Shown piece after piece: positions 54,078-63,141 of a stretch of 64,000 nucleotides of DNA. This stretch comes from Azospirillum oryzae. GTDB taxonomy: Bacteria > Pseudomonadota > Alphaproteobacteria > Azospirillales > Azospirillaceae. The notes beneath the pieces were generated by a model, which searched no databases, had not been told where the DNA came from, and saw only the letters and a program-made list of their open reading frames with translations. The translations under genes and the position numbers were made by a program. Where the stretch lies: NCBI RefSeq assembly GCF_008364795.1, contig NZ_VTTM01000005.1, forward strand, positions 186,001-250,000, read 5' to 3'. How positions within the stretch are numbered: the stretch's first letter is position 1; the number at the start of each line of letters is the position of its first letter.

Positions 54078-54468
54078 TGCAATGCAGTGATCACAAGAAA
54101 AACTGATGATGATTTTCGTCACAAGCCGCAACAAGACGATCCAATATCCTATAAAAACCCCGACACCCCTGATTGCGACTTAATACGATTTTAATTAATA
54201 AAAACGTATCAGTAAGTTAGCTAACGCCACTCTGACAGGATTAAAGCTCCTGCCAGAAACCGATCTAATTATGATTTGCTAATTTCTTCGCTGCCCCTGA
54301 GCAGCAAACGCCATTTGTTTGTCAATCGCTGCATCCGCAATTGACGATAGGCTGCTGCTTTCCCTCAGGAAGCTCGGCTCGGCGATGCGAAATGCATGGA
54401 AACGTGTGTTGCGCATCGGAATATCCACCTCCGATCAACATTCCCCGACCCGAGAAAGGCTTCGGATC
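54078..54468. other. AT-rich intergenic region between the two envelope gene runs
   Basis: The 391-bp gap is strongly AT-rich, unlike both flanks. It contains an AT-rich palindrome at 54183-54209 (ATACG ... CGTAT around TTTTAATTAATAAAA). No gene is supported; a frame from 54319 merely extends the DUF697 gene upstream. It probably ends the TssM-side transcript and holds the promoter of the next run, and could bind a silencer. Confidence 0.5.
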
Positions 54469-54969
54469 ATGGTAGACCGTAAGAAGCGTGCCCAGGACCT
54501 GATCAAGTATCACAGCTACGCCTCCGGCGCCTTCGGGCTGATCCCGGTGCCGGGCGCCGACGTCGCCGCCGTCAGCGCGGCACAGCTCAACCTGGTCCAC
54601 AAGCTCGCCAAGCTGTACGAGGTCGAGTTCGCGCAGGAGCGGACCCGCGCCATCGTCGGCGCGCTGCTGGGCGGCGTCATGCCGGGGGCTCTCAGTTCCA
54701 GTGTCCTGGGCTCCGCCGTCAAGGCCGTTCCCTTCATCGGCACCGTGCTCGGCGCGGCGGTGATGCCGGCCCTGTCGCTGGCCGCCACCCAGGCGCTCGG
54801 CCGTGTCTTCGCCCAGCACTTCGAAACCGGCGGCACCCTGCTGGACTTCGATGTCGAAGCAATGCGCGAGTATTTCCGCAAGGAGTTCGAGACCGCCAAG
54901 GGTGAGGCCGCCGACGCTCCGGCCGCCGCACCGCAGATGGACGAGCAGCCGGTCCAGAAGGCCGGCTAA
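54469..54969 (+). CDS. DUF697 (YcjF-like) membrane-associated protein
   Basis: The product has 166 residues from ATG 54469 (GAAAGG upstream). It reads MVDRKKRAQDLIKYHSYASG, GLIPVPGADVAAVSAAQLNL, VHKLAKLYEVEFAQERTRAI and two glycine-rich hydrophobic hairpins. This is the DUF697 pattern, also found at the C-terminus of some membrane GTPases; here no GTPase domain is attached. The function is unknown. It heads the second run of envelope genes. Confidence 0.7.
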   Translation: MVDRKKRAQDLIKYHSYASGAFGLIPVPGADVAAVSAAQLNLVHKLAKLYEVEFAQERTRAIVGALLGGVMPGALSSSVLGSAVKAVPFIGTVLGAAVMPALSLAATQALGRVFAQHFETGGTLLDFDVEAMREYFRKEFETAKGEAADAPAAAPQMDEQPVQKAG

Positions 54970-55011
54970 GGCCTGAACGACGGAACGTCGGGTAAAGAGG
55001 GAAGCATCGCC

Positions 55012-55182
55012 GTGTTCGAGCTGATCTATATCGGTCTCTGCCTGCTGGTCGGGTTCCTGGGGATCGGCCGCCGCGGCGGCTTCCTGCTTTATGCCTTTCT
55101 GGCGGTGGTTCTGACGCCGCCCGGCGCCCTCCTCGTCATGATCCTGCTGACCTCCCGTCGCAAGAAGCAGGCGAAGGCGTGA
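55012..55182 (+). CDS. 56-residue two-helix membrane peptide
   Basis: A short frame from GTG 55012 (GAGGGAAG upstream) encodes FELIYIGLCLLVGFLGIG, a glycine/arginine turn, then LLYAFLAVVLTPPGALLVMI and a basic tail RRKKQAKA. Its stop overlaps the GTG start of the solute-binding gene (GTGA), so it is very likely translated and coupled. I do not recognise the family. Confidence 0.6.
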   Translation: MFELIYIGLCLLVGFLGIGRRGGFLLYAFLAVVLTPPGALLVMILLTSRRKKQAKA

Positions 55183-55958
55183 CCGCCGTCATGACCCTCA
55201 CCCATCTCACGGCACCGCCACGCCGGCCGCTGTTTCCGGCATTGCTGCTGAGCCTGCTGGTTCTGCTTGCCATGTCCTTTCCGGCAAACGCGGAATATTG
55301 GACAGTGGCGTCGGAAGACCATTTCCCGCCCTACAACTACTCCTTCAATGGCAATCGCACCGGCATCGACACCGAGATCGTCAACGCGCTGCTGAAGGAA
55401 CTGAGCGTCACCCCGGTCCACCGCCCGCTGTCCTGGTCGGAGGTGGTGCAGTCGATGGACGAGAACACCGCCGACATCGGCTTCCAGTTCATTGCGTCGC
55501 CCGCCCGCTTCGCGCAATACAATATGATCGGGCCGTTCCGCACCGGCACCACGGTGTTCATGGTGCGCAAGGATTCGCCGATCACGTTCGACCGGCTGGA
55601 GGATCTCACCCCCTATCGGATCGGTGTGGTCGACGGCTTCTCCTACGCGCCCGATTTCGACGCCGCGACCTATCTGGACAAGCTCGCCTCCAGCAGCAAC
55701 GTGGTCAATTTCCGCCGCCTCATCCTGGGCCGGGTCGATGTCATCATCGGCGATCTGCATGTGCTGAACCACATGGCCAAGCAGGACGGCCGGCTGAAGG
55801 ACGTGCGCGTGCTGACCAAGCCCGTCGGCCTGATCCCCCGCTACATCGCGCTTCCGAAGGCACGTAAGGAAAAGGCGGAGCGACTGCAGGCCGCCTTCGT
55901 CAAGCTGCGCGACAACGGCACCATCGCCCGCATCCTCGACAACTGGCTGGCGGAGTGA
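55179..55958 (+). CDS. family-3 extracellular solute-binding protein
   Basis: The 259-residue protein has a Sec signal peptide (SLLVLLAMSFPANA, cleaved after ANA) and a type II periplasmic-binding fold: WTVASEDHFPPYNYSFNGNR, TGIDTEIVNALLKEL, MDENTADIGFQFIASPARFA, then VVDGFSYAPDFDAATYLDKL. Family members bind amino acids or similar small molecules for importers. No importer permease is nearby; the adjacent ABC proteins are exporters. It may therefore sense a ligand or retrieve an exported product. Confidence 0.85.
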   Translation: MTAVMTLTHLTAPPRRPLFPALLLSLLVLLAMSFPANAEYWTVASEDHFPPYNYSFNGNRTGIDTEIVNALLKELSVTPVHRPLSWSEVVQSMDENTADIGFQFIASPARFAQYNMIGPFRTGTTVFMVRKDSPITFDRLEDLTPYRIGVVDGFSYAPDFDAATYLDKLASSSNVVNFRRLILGRVDVIIGDLHVLNHMAKQDGRLKDVRVLTKPVGLIPRYIALPKARKEKAERLQAAFVKLRDNGTIARILDNWLAE

Positions 55959-55965
55959 CCGGGCG

Positions 55966-57678
55966 ATGGGCAAGCGCACTCCTCCCCCCAGCCGGCCGCC
56001 GTCCTATCTGCTGCCGCTGATCGGCCTCGCCGACCGCAGCATTCTGACCCGGCTGGTTCTCACCGGCTGCGTCGCCGCCACCGCCAACCTCATCAGCCTG
56101 ATGAGCCTCAGCGCTGAACTGAGCGGCTGGATGCGCGGCGAGGTGCTGGATACTCCCTTCCTGGTCTTCTGCCTGTCGCTGCTGGTCGCCTATGCCTTCA
56201 GCAAGCGCTTCGTCGCCCTGACACTGACCACCGCCTTCAGCGCACTGGCCGGGGTGCGGCGGCGGTTCCTGCGCCATGTCACGCTGGGTGGCCATGCTGA
56301 TGTTCTGGATCTGCAGGCCCGCCGATCCTTCGACATGGGCAACAACCACCTAGAACGCATCGCAGCGCTGCTGCCCAACCTGTCGATTGCCGCCAACATG
56401 ATGCTGGTGGCGGCGGTCGCCTACCTCTTCCTGTGGACGCTGTCGACCGTGGGCGCCACGCTGCTCCTGGTCGCGGCGCTGCTGGTGGGCGGGTGGTACG
56501 TACGCGAGGCGCACCGAACCCGTGCCTTGCTGGGTGAGGCCAAGGAATCCGAAATCCGGATGCTCCAGGGCTTCTCCGAGATGGTCGGCGGCAACGCCGA
56601 GATCAAGCTGGGCAAGGCGCGCCGCGACGAAATCACCCAGGCGGTCGAGGCCGACGTCGCCCGCTGGGAAGAGCTGAAACGCCGCCACGGCCGCAATCTG
56701 GGCGAGCTGTTCTCCTGGATTGCGACCATCATCATCGGCTTCTCGGCGGTCTTCGTCTTCATCTTCCCGCGCATGGGCGCGATGTCGGCGTCCGAGTTGC
56801 CGCTGGTCACCTCGGTCATCCTGTTCCTGGCCCGTCCGCTGTCGAAGTTCCTCAACGCCGTTCCCGACTATGTGGCGGCGGAGGATGCGGCGGCACAGCT
56901 GACGGCGCTGCTCGCCACCATGCCGGCACTGGAATACGAGCCGTCGCGCACCGCCCGCGCCCCACGCCGTTTTTCCAGCATCGAGCTGCGCGGCGTCAGC
57001 TTCGCCTACCGCGCCGGGTTACGGCCGGAACCCTTCGTGATCGGTCCGGTCGACCTGACCATCCCGGCCGGCAGCGTGGTCGGCATCGTCGGCTCCAACG
57101 GGTCGGGGAAATCCACCCTGCTGCGCGTCATCCCGCTGCTGTTCCGTCCCGACGAGGGTCAGGTGCTGCTCGACGGGCAGCCGGTGGAGACCGACCGGCT
57201 GGAAGCCTACCGCGACCTGTTCTGCGCCGTGTTCCAGGACCACCACCTGTTCACCCGGCTGCCGCAGGGCCCCGGCTTCGACGCCGACCTGTTCCGCGAG
57301 ATGCTGGCCTATCTGAAGATCGACCATCTGGTTCCGAACACAGGCGACGGGCTGCTGAACCGCGACCTGTCGAAGGGGCAGCGCCGGCGCGTCGCGCTGG
57401 CGGTCGCGGTGGCCGAAGGGCGGCCGGTCGTCATCCTCGATGAATGGACCTCCGATCAGGACGCCGAGTTCCGCACCCGCTTCACCAACGAGATCATCGG
57501 CAAGCTGCGGTCGCTCGGCCGCACCGTGATCTTCGTGTCGCACGACGGCGACGTGTCGTCGGTCTGCGACGTCACCATCCACATGAACAATGGCCGAATG
57601 ACCAACGGTCGCATGGACATGCCGGCCGCCATGGTCGCGTCCACCGCCGCCATGGCTTGCTTGCAGGAGACCGCGTGA
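55966..57678 (+). CDS. SyrD/PvdE-type (cyclic peptide) ABC exporter, first copy
   Basis: The 570-residue half-transporter has six helices (residues about 28-300) and an ATPase with Walker A GSNGSGKS (377-384), the family-specific loop FCAVFQDHHLFTRL, signature LSKGQRRRVALAVAVAEGRP, and Walker B VVILDEWTSDQDAEFR. The DEW..DQ motif is characteristic of the SyrD, PvdE and YojI group, which exports peptides, siderophore precursors and cyclic peptides. It is the first of two such proteins around an SPFH gene, which suggests a heterodimer. No peptide-making NRPS is in the window. Confidence 0.85.
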   Translation: MGKRTPPPSRPPSYLLPLIGLADRSILTRLVLTGCVAATANLISLMSLSAELSGWMRGEVLDTPFLVFCLSLLVAYAFSKRFVALTLTTAFSALAGVRRRFLRHVTLGGHADVLDLQARRSFDMGNNHLERIAALLPNLSIAANMMLVAAVAYLFLWTLSTVGATLLLVAALLVGGWYVREAHRTRALLGEAKESEIRMLQGFSEMVGGNAEIKLGKARRDEITQAVEADVARWEELKRRHGRNLGELFSWIATIIIGFSAVFVFIFPRMGAMSASELPLVTSVILFLARPLSKFLNAVPDYVAAEDAAAQLTALLATMPALEYEPSRTARAPRRFSSIELRGVSFAYRAGLRPEPFVIGPVDLTIPAGSVVGIVGSNGSGKSTLLRVIPLLFRPDEGQVLLDGQPVETDRLEAYRDLFCAVFQDHHLFTRLPQGPGFDADLFREMLAYLKIDHLVPNTGDGLLNRDLSKGQRRRVALAVAVAEGRPVVILDEWTSDQDAEFRTRFTNEIIGKLRSLGRTVIFVSHDGDVSSVCDVTIHMNNGRMTNGRMDMPAAMVASTAAMACLQETA

Positions 57679-57679
57679 C

Positions 57680-58981
57680 ATGGCTGACCAGGCCTTCACC
57701 ATCGACGACGCCGATGCGCTGCCGAAGCCGAAGTCGCGCCTGCGCGCGCTGCTGGCCCACTGGTACGACGAACACCGCCGGTCCCTGCTGTGCACGCTGC
57801 TGGTCGGGATCCTGATCTTCCTCTATTTCGCCCCGTCCATCGTCGTCTTCATCCCCGCCGGCCATGGCGGCGTGCTGTGGAAGCGCTTCCACCAGGGCAC
57901 CCAGATGGCGCCGGCCCTGCCCGAGGGCGTGCATGTCATCTTCCCCTGGGACAAGATCGAGATCTATGACCTGCGCCTGCAGGAGGACACGCGCTCCTAT
58001 TCCGCCATCGCCAACGACGGCCTGAACGTCAGCATCGAGATCACGGTGCGCTACCGCCCCTATGCGGAGATGCTGGCCGCCCTGCACAAGAATGTCGGTC
58101 CGCGCTATCTGGAAGTGCTGCTGGTGCCGGAGGTCGGCTCCGTCTCGCGCGAGATCGTGTCGCGCTTCAAGGCGGACGAGCTGTATGCCCATCGCCGCCT
58201 GCGGGTGCAGACCGAAACCTACGAGCAGGTCGCCGACCGCGTGATGTACGCCCAGCTGATCGGTGCGGAGAACGTGCCGAAGCCGGACGGGCGGACCAAG
58301 ACCGGCTACCTGCTGATCCAAGACATCCTGATCCGCAACGTCACCCTGCCCGACGCGATCATGGCGTCGATCGAACGCAAGATCCAGCAGGACCAGGCGG
58401 CGCAGGAATACCAGTTCCGCTTGCAGCGCGAGTTGTTCGAAAGCCAGCGCAAGCAGTTGGAAGGCCAAGGCATCCGTGCCTTCCAGGAGACCGTGCAGGC
58501 CAACCTGACCGAGAACTACCTGCGCTGGCGCGGCATCGAGGCGACGCTGGAGCTGGCCCATTCGCCCAACGCCAAGATCGTCGTGATCGGCAACGCCGCC
58601 AGCGGCGGGCTTCCGCTGATCCTCGATGCCGCCTCCGGCCAGAACGCCACCCCCTTGCCCGGCACGCCCGCCACGACGCCGGGCGCACCGCCCGCCGGTC
58701 CGAACGCTAAGCTGACCTCGGTGCCCACCAGCACCGCCGTGCCGCCGGTCTCGCAGCTGCCGTCCCTGAGCGGCGAAGGATCGCCGGGTCAAACCCCGAT
58801 CGGTCAGATGCCCAGCCTGAACACCGGCGGCGAGTCCGCGCCTGCGGCGGCACCCGCACCCGCCACCAAGCCCGAACCGGCGAAGGAGGGAGCCAAGGAC
58901 GGCTCGAAGACCGCAGCCTCGGCGCCGATCCTGTCGAAGGTGTCGCCGTCCAAGCTGCTCGACATGATCCAGTCGAAGTGA
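57680..58981 (+). CDS. SPFH (band 7 / prohibitin-like) membrane protein
   Basis: The 433-residue product has one N-terminal membrane helix (LLCTLLVGILIFLYFAPSIV, about 36-55) and a band 7 domain: FIPAGHGGVLWKRFHQGTQ, LPEGVHVIFPWDKIEIYDLR, GLNVSIEITVRYRP, then a coiled coil with KIQQDQAAQEYQFRLQRELF. The C-terminal 130 residues are Pro/Ala/Ser-rich and disordered. SPFH proteins form large ring or cage scaffolds around membrane proteases or transporters. Flanked by two exporter genes at gaps of 1 and 7 bp, it probably organises them. Confidence 0.85.
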   Translation: MADQAFTIDDADALPKPKSRLRALLAHWYDEHRRSLLCTLLVGILIFLYFAPSIVVFIPAGHGGVLWKRFHQGTQMAPALPEGVHVIFPWDKIEIYDLRLQEDTRSYSAIANDGLNVSIEITVRYRPYAEMLAALHKNVGPRYLEVLLVPEVGSVSREIVSRFKADELYAHRRLRVQTETYEQVADRVMYAQLIGAENVPKPDGRTKTGYLLIQDILIRNVTLPDAIMASIERKIQQDQAAQEYQFRLQRELFESQRKQLEGQGIRAFQETVQANLTENYLRWRGIEATLELAHSPNAKIVVIGNAASGGLPLILDAASGQNATPLPGTPATTPGAPPAGPNAKLTSVPTSTAVPPVSQLPSLSGEGSPGQTPIGQMPSLNTGGESAPAAAPAPATKPEPAKEGAKDGSKTAASAPILSKVSPSKLLDMIQSK

Positions 58982-58988
58982 GGCGGCG

Positions 58989-60662
58989 ATGGATCTCTGG
59001 CGCATCCTGAGACGCGACGCTCTGCGCAACCTCCAGCCGCTGATGCTGCTGGCGGTGCTGGCGGCGGCGCTCAACCTCGCCTTGCTGACCTCGTTGAACG
59101 ACGCGCTCCTGGTGCTGGACGATCCGGAAGGCTTGCAGCGGCTGCTGATCGTCTTCCTGCTGTCGGCCTTCCTGTGGCGGATCGCCCAGGGCTGGATGAT
59201 GAACGCGGCGTCCAAGCGCATGCAGGCCGCCCTTGCTGTCCTGCGCGTTGACCTGCTGCGGCGGGCGGTGGCCGCAGACCTGCCGGACGCGATGGCGGTC
59301 GGTCCCTCCCGGCTCGCCCAGGTGACCGGACCGGAGCTGCAACTGCTGGCGCAGGCGGTGCCGACCCTGGTCATCAGCTTCCAGTCGGTTGCCGCCATCG
59401 TGCTGTGCCTGCTCTACCTCGCCACCCTGTCGGGTGCGGCGGTGCTGATCGTGCTCTGCTTCCTGGTCGTCGGCGGCATCCTGATCGGTCGGTCCGTCAT
59501 CCGGCTGGAACTGATGTCGGAGACGATCCACGAGGCGGAAGGAGCGCTGTCGGAACGGTCGGACCACATCCTGCAGACCCTGCGCGAATGCAAGCTGAAC
59601 CGCCGCCGCGCCGCCAATGCGCTGGCCGATGCGACCGCCTGCGCCGAAAACCTGCGCAAGGAACGCCATCGCTTCGGGGCGGAGTACAGCCACTATTTCA
59701 CCATCAGCGAGCTGACCTATTACGCGGCATTGGCCGGGATCATCTTCCTGCTGCCGGCGGTGACCGACACCGACATCGCGACCGTCATTCTGGCCGGCCA
59801 TGCCGCCGCCTTCATCGCCTATCCTGTCATCACCATCGTCGCCTCCTACCCGTCCTATATCGCCGCCGAGACCGCCGCCCGCTCCTACCTCGCGGTTGAG
59901 GCGGAGCTGAAGGCGGCACCGCAGGCGGTGGCTACGGGCCGCGGCAGCGGATCGGAGGACGGCTTCGCCACAATCGCGCTGGAGGGCGCCACCTTCCGCC
60001 ATGCCGGCCGCGACGGCACGGGGTCCTTCACCGTCGGTCCGGTGGACATGACGATCAAGCGCGGCAGCGTCGTCTTCATCACCGGCCACAATGGTGCCGG
60101 CAAGAGCACGCTGATCCACATGCTGCTCGGCCTCTATCCCATCCAGCGCGGCAGCCTGACGGTCGACGGGGTGCCGGTGGGGCCGGACGGCCTTGCCGCC
60201 CACCGCGACCGCTTCGCCGTGGTCTTCTCGGACAATCATGTGACCCGCCAGCTTTATGGTGCGGCGACGCTCGACGACGGTTATGCAGAGGAGCTTCTCG
60301 ACCTGCTGGAAATGTCGGACAAGGTCGCGGTCGACGGCCGCGCCTTCACCACCGTCGATCTGTCGCAGGGCCAGAAGAAGCGCCTCGCCCTGATCGCCGC
60401 GCTGCTGGAGCGCAAGCCGGTGCTGGTGCTGGACGAATGGGCGGCCGACCAGTCTCCCTATTTCCGGCGCAAGTTCTACCGCGAGATCATTCCCTGGCTG
60501 AAGGCGCGCGGCATCACCGTGATCGCGGTGACCCACGACGACGCCTACTTCGACGCGGCCGATGTCCAGCTCCAGGTCGACCGCGGCGGCATCCGCCGGC
60601 TCATCACTACGGTTCCCCCGGGCGGCATTCCTGCCCCCGACCTGCTTCCCGCCTCTTCCTGA
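58989..60662 (+). CDS. SyrD/PvdE-type (cyclic peptide) ABC exporter, second copy
   Basis: The 557-residue half-transporter has an N-terminal membrane domain, Walker A GHNGAGKS, the loop FAVVFSDNHVTRQLYGAATL, signature LSQGQKKRLALIAALLERKP and Walker B LVLDEWAADQSPYFRRKFYR. It belongs to the same subfamily as the first copy but is clearly divergent from it, so the two look like dedicated partners rather than a recent duplication. Confidence 0.86.
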   Translation: MDLWRILRRDALRNLQPLMLLAVLAAALNLALLTSLNDALLVLDDPEGLQRLLIVFLLSAFLWRIAQGWMMNAASKRMQAALAVLRVDLLRRAVAADLPDAMAVGPSRLAQVTGPELQLLAQAVPTLVISFQSVAAIVLCLLYLATLSGAAVLIVLCFLVVGGILIGRSVIRLELMSETIHEAEGALSERSDHILQTLRECKLNRRRAANALADATACAENLRKERHRFGAEYSHYFTISELTYYAALAGIIFLLPAVTDTDIATVILAGHAAAFIAYPVITIVASYPSYIAAETAARSYLAVEAELKAAPQAVATGRGSGSEDGFATIALEGATFRHAGRDGTGSFTVGPVDMTIKRGSVVFITGHNGAGKSTLIHMLLGLYPIQRGSLTVDGVPVGPDGLAAHRDRFAVVFSDNHVTRQLYGAATLDDGYAEELLDLLEMSDKVAVDGRAFTTVDLSQGQKKRLALIAALLERKPVLVLDEWAADQSPYFRRKFYREIIPWLKARGITVIAVTHDDAYFDAADVQLQVDRGGIRRLITTVPPGGIPAPDLLPASS

Positions 60663-60731
60663 GACGGGTTCCCGTCCTCCCTTCGTTCTCCCCCTGCCCC
60701 CATCCCTTCAGACGCGAGACAGAGGCACACC

Positions 60732-61889
60732 ATGATCCTTCTCACCGGCGGCACCGGCTTCCTCGGCGGCTCCTTCTACCTCGACGCCGTGCGGAACGGG
60801 TCCGCGGCGGACTGCCTTCTGCTGATCCGCGGCGCCGACGAAGCCGCCTGCCGCGCCCGGCTCGCCGCCAACCTTGCGCGCTGCGTCGACCGCGCCACGG
60901 CCGAGGCCTATGCCGGCCTGTGCCAGATTCTGCCGGGCGACCTGCAATCGCTGGCGACCAGCGCCGACCCGCGGCTGGACGCGGTGACCCACATCGTCCA
61001 CGTCGCCGCCGACACCTCCTTCGACAGCCGCCATTCGGTCTGGCAGATCAACGTCGACGGCACCCTGGCGCTCGCCGCCCGTGCCCGCCGGATGAAGCAT
61101 CTCCAGCGTTTCCTGCACATCGGCACCGCTTTCTGCTGCGGCGAGACGCCGTGGCTGGAGATGGTGGAGGAGGCTCCGGCCCCCGGCCACGACACCCCGC
61201 ACATCGTCGAATACACCCGCAGCAAGGCGGCGGCCGAGCGTGCCCTGGCGGCCGGCTTCCCCGACCTGCCGATCGTCGTCTGCCGCCCGTCGATCGTCGT
61301 CGGCCACACCCAATTGGGCGTCCGCCCCAGCGCCAGCATCTTCTGGTTCTTCCGTCTGGTCGACCGCACCGGCATCCTGCCCTGCTCGCCCGACGGCTTC
61401 ATCGACATCGTGCCGGTGGACTGGGCTTCGGCCCGTCTGCACGACCTGCTGCGCAAGCCCGACCTGAAGCACAATCTCTACCATATCTCCGCCGGCATCG
61501 GCAGCCGGACCACCTGGGTCGATTTCGAAGAGGCCTTCACCAGCCACGGCCATGAGGGCACCCGCCCCTACAGCTTCTTCGACCCGAAGGGTCCGGAGGG
61601 GTGGAAGCCCTTCGACCGCGCCTATCGCCTCGCCTTCCCGCAGCGCGACATCCTGCACCGGACGATGGCAGCCGGCGGACGCAAGTACCACCGCTTCACC
61701 GCCCAGGACATCGCCTTCGACAACAGCCGCCTGCTGGCCGAAGGCTTCGCCCCGCCGCCCCGCTTCGCCGATTACATCGGCGTCTGCCTGCAGCAGCCGC
61801 GCACGACCATCGAGGAGCAGTTCGTCGACGACGCCGCCAGCTTCGAGTTCGACGAATCGCTGGCTTCCGCCGCCACCGCCGCCGCCTGA
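60732..61889 (+). CDS. thioester-reductase-like extended SDR
   Basis: The 385-residue protein begins MILLTGGTGFLGGSFYLDAV (NAD(P)-binding TGGTGFLGG at 5-13). It has THIVHVAADTSFDSRHSVWQ and the catalytic pair YTRSK (Tyr161, Lys165), then IVVCRPSIVVGHTQLG. The pattern is that of reductase domains in carboxylic-acid reductases, NRPS terminal reductases and fatty-acyl-CoA reductases, here as a stand-alone domain. It may reduce an acyl thioester to aldehyde or alcohol. It follows the second exporter by 69 bp. Confidence 0.8.
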   Translation: MILLTGGTGFLGGSFYLDAVRNGSAADCLLLIRGADEAACRARLAANLARCVDRATAEAYAGLCQILPGDLQSLATSADPRLDAVTHIVHVAADTSFDSRHSVWQINVDGTLALAARARRMKHLQRFLHIGTAFCCGETPWLEMVEEAPAPGHDTPHIVEYTRSKAAAERALAAGFPDLPIVVCRPSIVVGHTQLGVRPSASIFWFFRLVDRTGILPCSPDGFIDIVPVDWASARLHDLLRKPDLKHNLYHISAGIGSRTTWVDFEEAFTSHGHEGTRPYSFFDPKGPEGWKPFDRAYRLAFPQRDILHRTMAAGGRKYHRFTAQDIAFDNSRLLAEGFAPPPRFADYIGVCLQQPRTTIEEQFVDDAASFEFDESLASAATAAA

Positions 61890-61921
61890 CGCACCACCCA
61901 GCCTGCCGGAACAGGGACTCC

Positions 61922-62335
61922 ATGCCGCTCCTCATCCCCACCCGCCTCGCGGCCAGCCCGATCCACGGGCTGGGTCTCTTCGCCGAGGAGCCGGTCGCGG
62001 CCGGCACGCCGGTGTGGCGGTTCGATGCCCGCATCGACCGCCTCTTCGCCTCCGACGACGCCCTGCTGGACGAGTTCCCGCAGGTCGCCCGGCTGGCCGA
62101 TTTCCACGGCTGCGTGATCGACGGGGTCGGCGTCCTGCTGCCGGGGGACGACGCCCGCTTCCTCAACCATGACGACGAACCGGCCATCGGACGGGCCGAC
62201 CCCGGCGACTGGCGGATGTTCGTCGCCCGTCGTGCCATCGCTGCGGGGGAGGAGATCACCTGCAACTACGAGGACATCTGCGCCGATGTCCGCGACGCCG
62301 GTGCCGCCAGCTACCTGTCCGGAGGGGCGGCATGA
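61922..62335 (+). CDS. SET-domain protein (putative methyltransferase)
   Basis: The compact 137-residue SET protein reads IPTRLAASPIHGLGLFAEEP, then PGDDARFLNHDDEPAIGRA with the NH motif for AdoMet binding, then GEEITCNYEDICAD with the catalytic-site Tyr. Bacterial SET proteins of this size methylate protein lysines or are of unknown role. Its target is not evident. The stop overlaps the next gene start (ATGA). Confidence 0.8.
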   Translation: MPLLIPTRLAASPIHGLGLFAEEPVAAGTPVWRFDARIDRLFASDDALLDEFPQVARLADFHGCVIDGVGVLLPGDDARFLNHDDEPAIGRADPGDWRMFVARRAIAAGEEITCNYEDICADVRDAGAASYLSGGAA

Positions 62336-63078
62336 CGCCACGCCCGTCCCATCACCCTCTGCGGACCAGCATCGTCGAACCCGCCGCCCTGACGGCCGAA
62401 CGGCGGGCGGTGATGTTCGCCCTGCTCAGCGTCTGGTTCGAAGGGTACGGCGAGGATTACTTCAACGAGGAACTGGGCGACCTCGACCACTGCGTTCTTC
62501 AGGAGGATCCGGACACCGGCGAACTGGTCGGCTTCGCCACCGTCTATCGCCAGGAGGTCGACATCGCCGGCACCGCCGTCGGTGCTTTCCACACCGCCCA
62601 CTGCATCCTGGAACGCCGCTTCTGGGGGTCGAACGGACTGGTGCGCGCCATGGTTTCCGAAATGGTCGACCGGGCGCGTGCCGACCGGTCGGGGCGGCTC
62701 TGGTACTGGAGTTACAGCGCCGTCGGCTATCGCTCCTACCGCTACATGCCGATGCTGTTCATCCGCCACTCACCCAATGCCGACCAGACGCTCGACGGGC
62801 TGGATCGGGCGTTGCGCGACCATATCGGCCGCGAGTGCTTCTCCCAGTACTACGACGCCGATACCGGAACGGTGGACTGGAAGTGGCAGGGCTACGGCCT
62901 GACGGAGGAGGCCCGCGCCATCAGCGAGGCCAAGCTCGACAGCCCGGCGGTCGCCCAGTTCCGCCGCCTCAACCCGCGCTGGGCCGACAGCGTCGAGATC
63001 CTCTGCCTCGCCCGCCTGACCGACGACAACCTCACCCCGTTCGGCCGCCGCTGGTTCCCCGCCACCCAGGTTGCCTGA
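62332..63078 (+). CDS. GNAT-like N-acyltransferase (tentative)
   Basis: The 248-residue product has RRAVMFALLSVWFEGYGEDY, then LVGFATVYRQEVDIAGTAVG with a beta-strand order like GNAT enzymes, and LERRFWGSNGLVRAMVSEMV where an acetyl-CoA loop and helix would lie. RSYRYMPMLFIRHSP follows. Without a profile search the assignment is uncertain. It is coupled to the SET gene, so the two probably act in one pathway with the SDR. Confidence 0.5.
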   Translation: MTPRPSHHPLRTSIVEPAALTAERRAVMFALLSVWFEGYGEDYFNEELGDLDHCVLQEDPDTGELVGFATVYRQEVDIAGTAVGAFHTAHCILERRFWGSNGLVRAMVSEMVDRARADRSGRLWYWSYSAVGYRSYRYMPMLFIRHSPNADQTLDGLDRALRDHIGRECFSQYYDADTGTVDWKWQGYGLTEEARAISEAKLDSPAVAQFRRLNPRWADSVEILCLARLTDDNLTPFGRRWFPATQVA

Positions 63079-63141
63079 CCCCAGATAGCCCGACGCCCGC
63101 CACCCCATCCCACGCCGCCCATTCCCGGAATGATCATCCCC

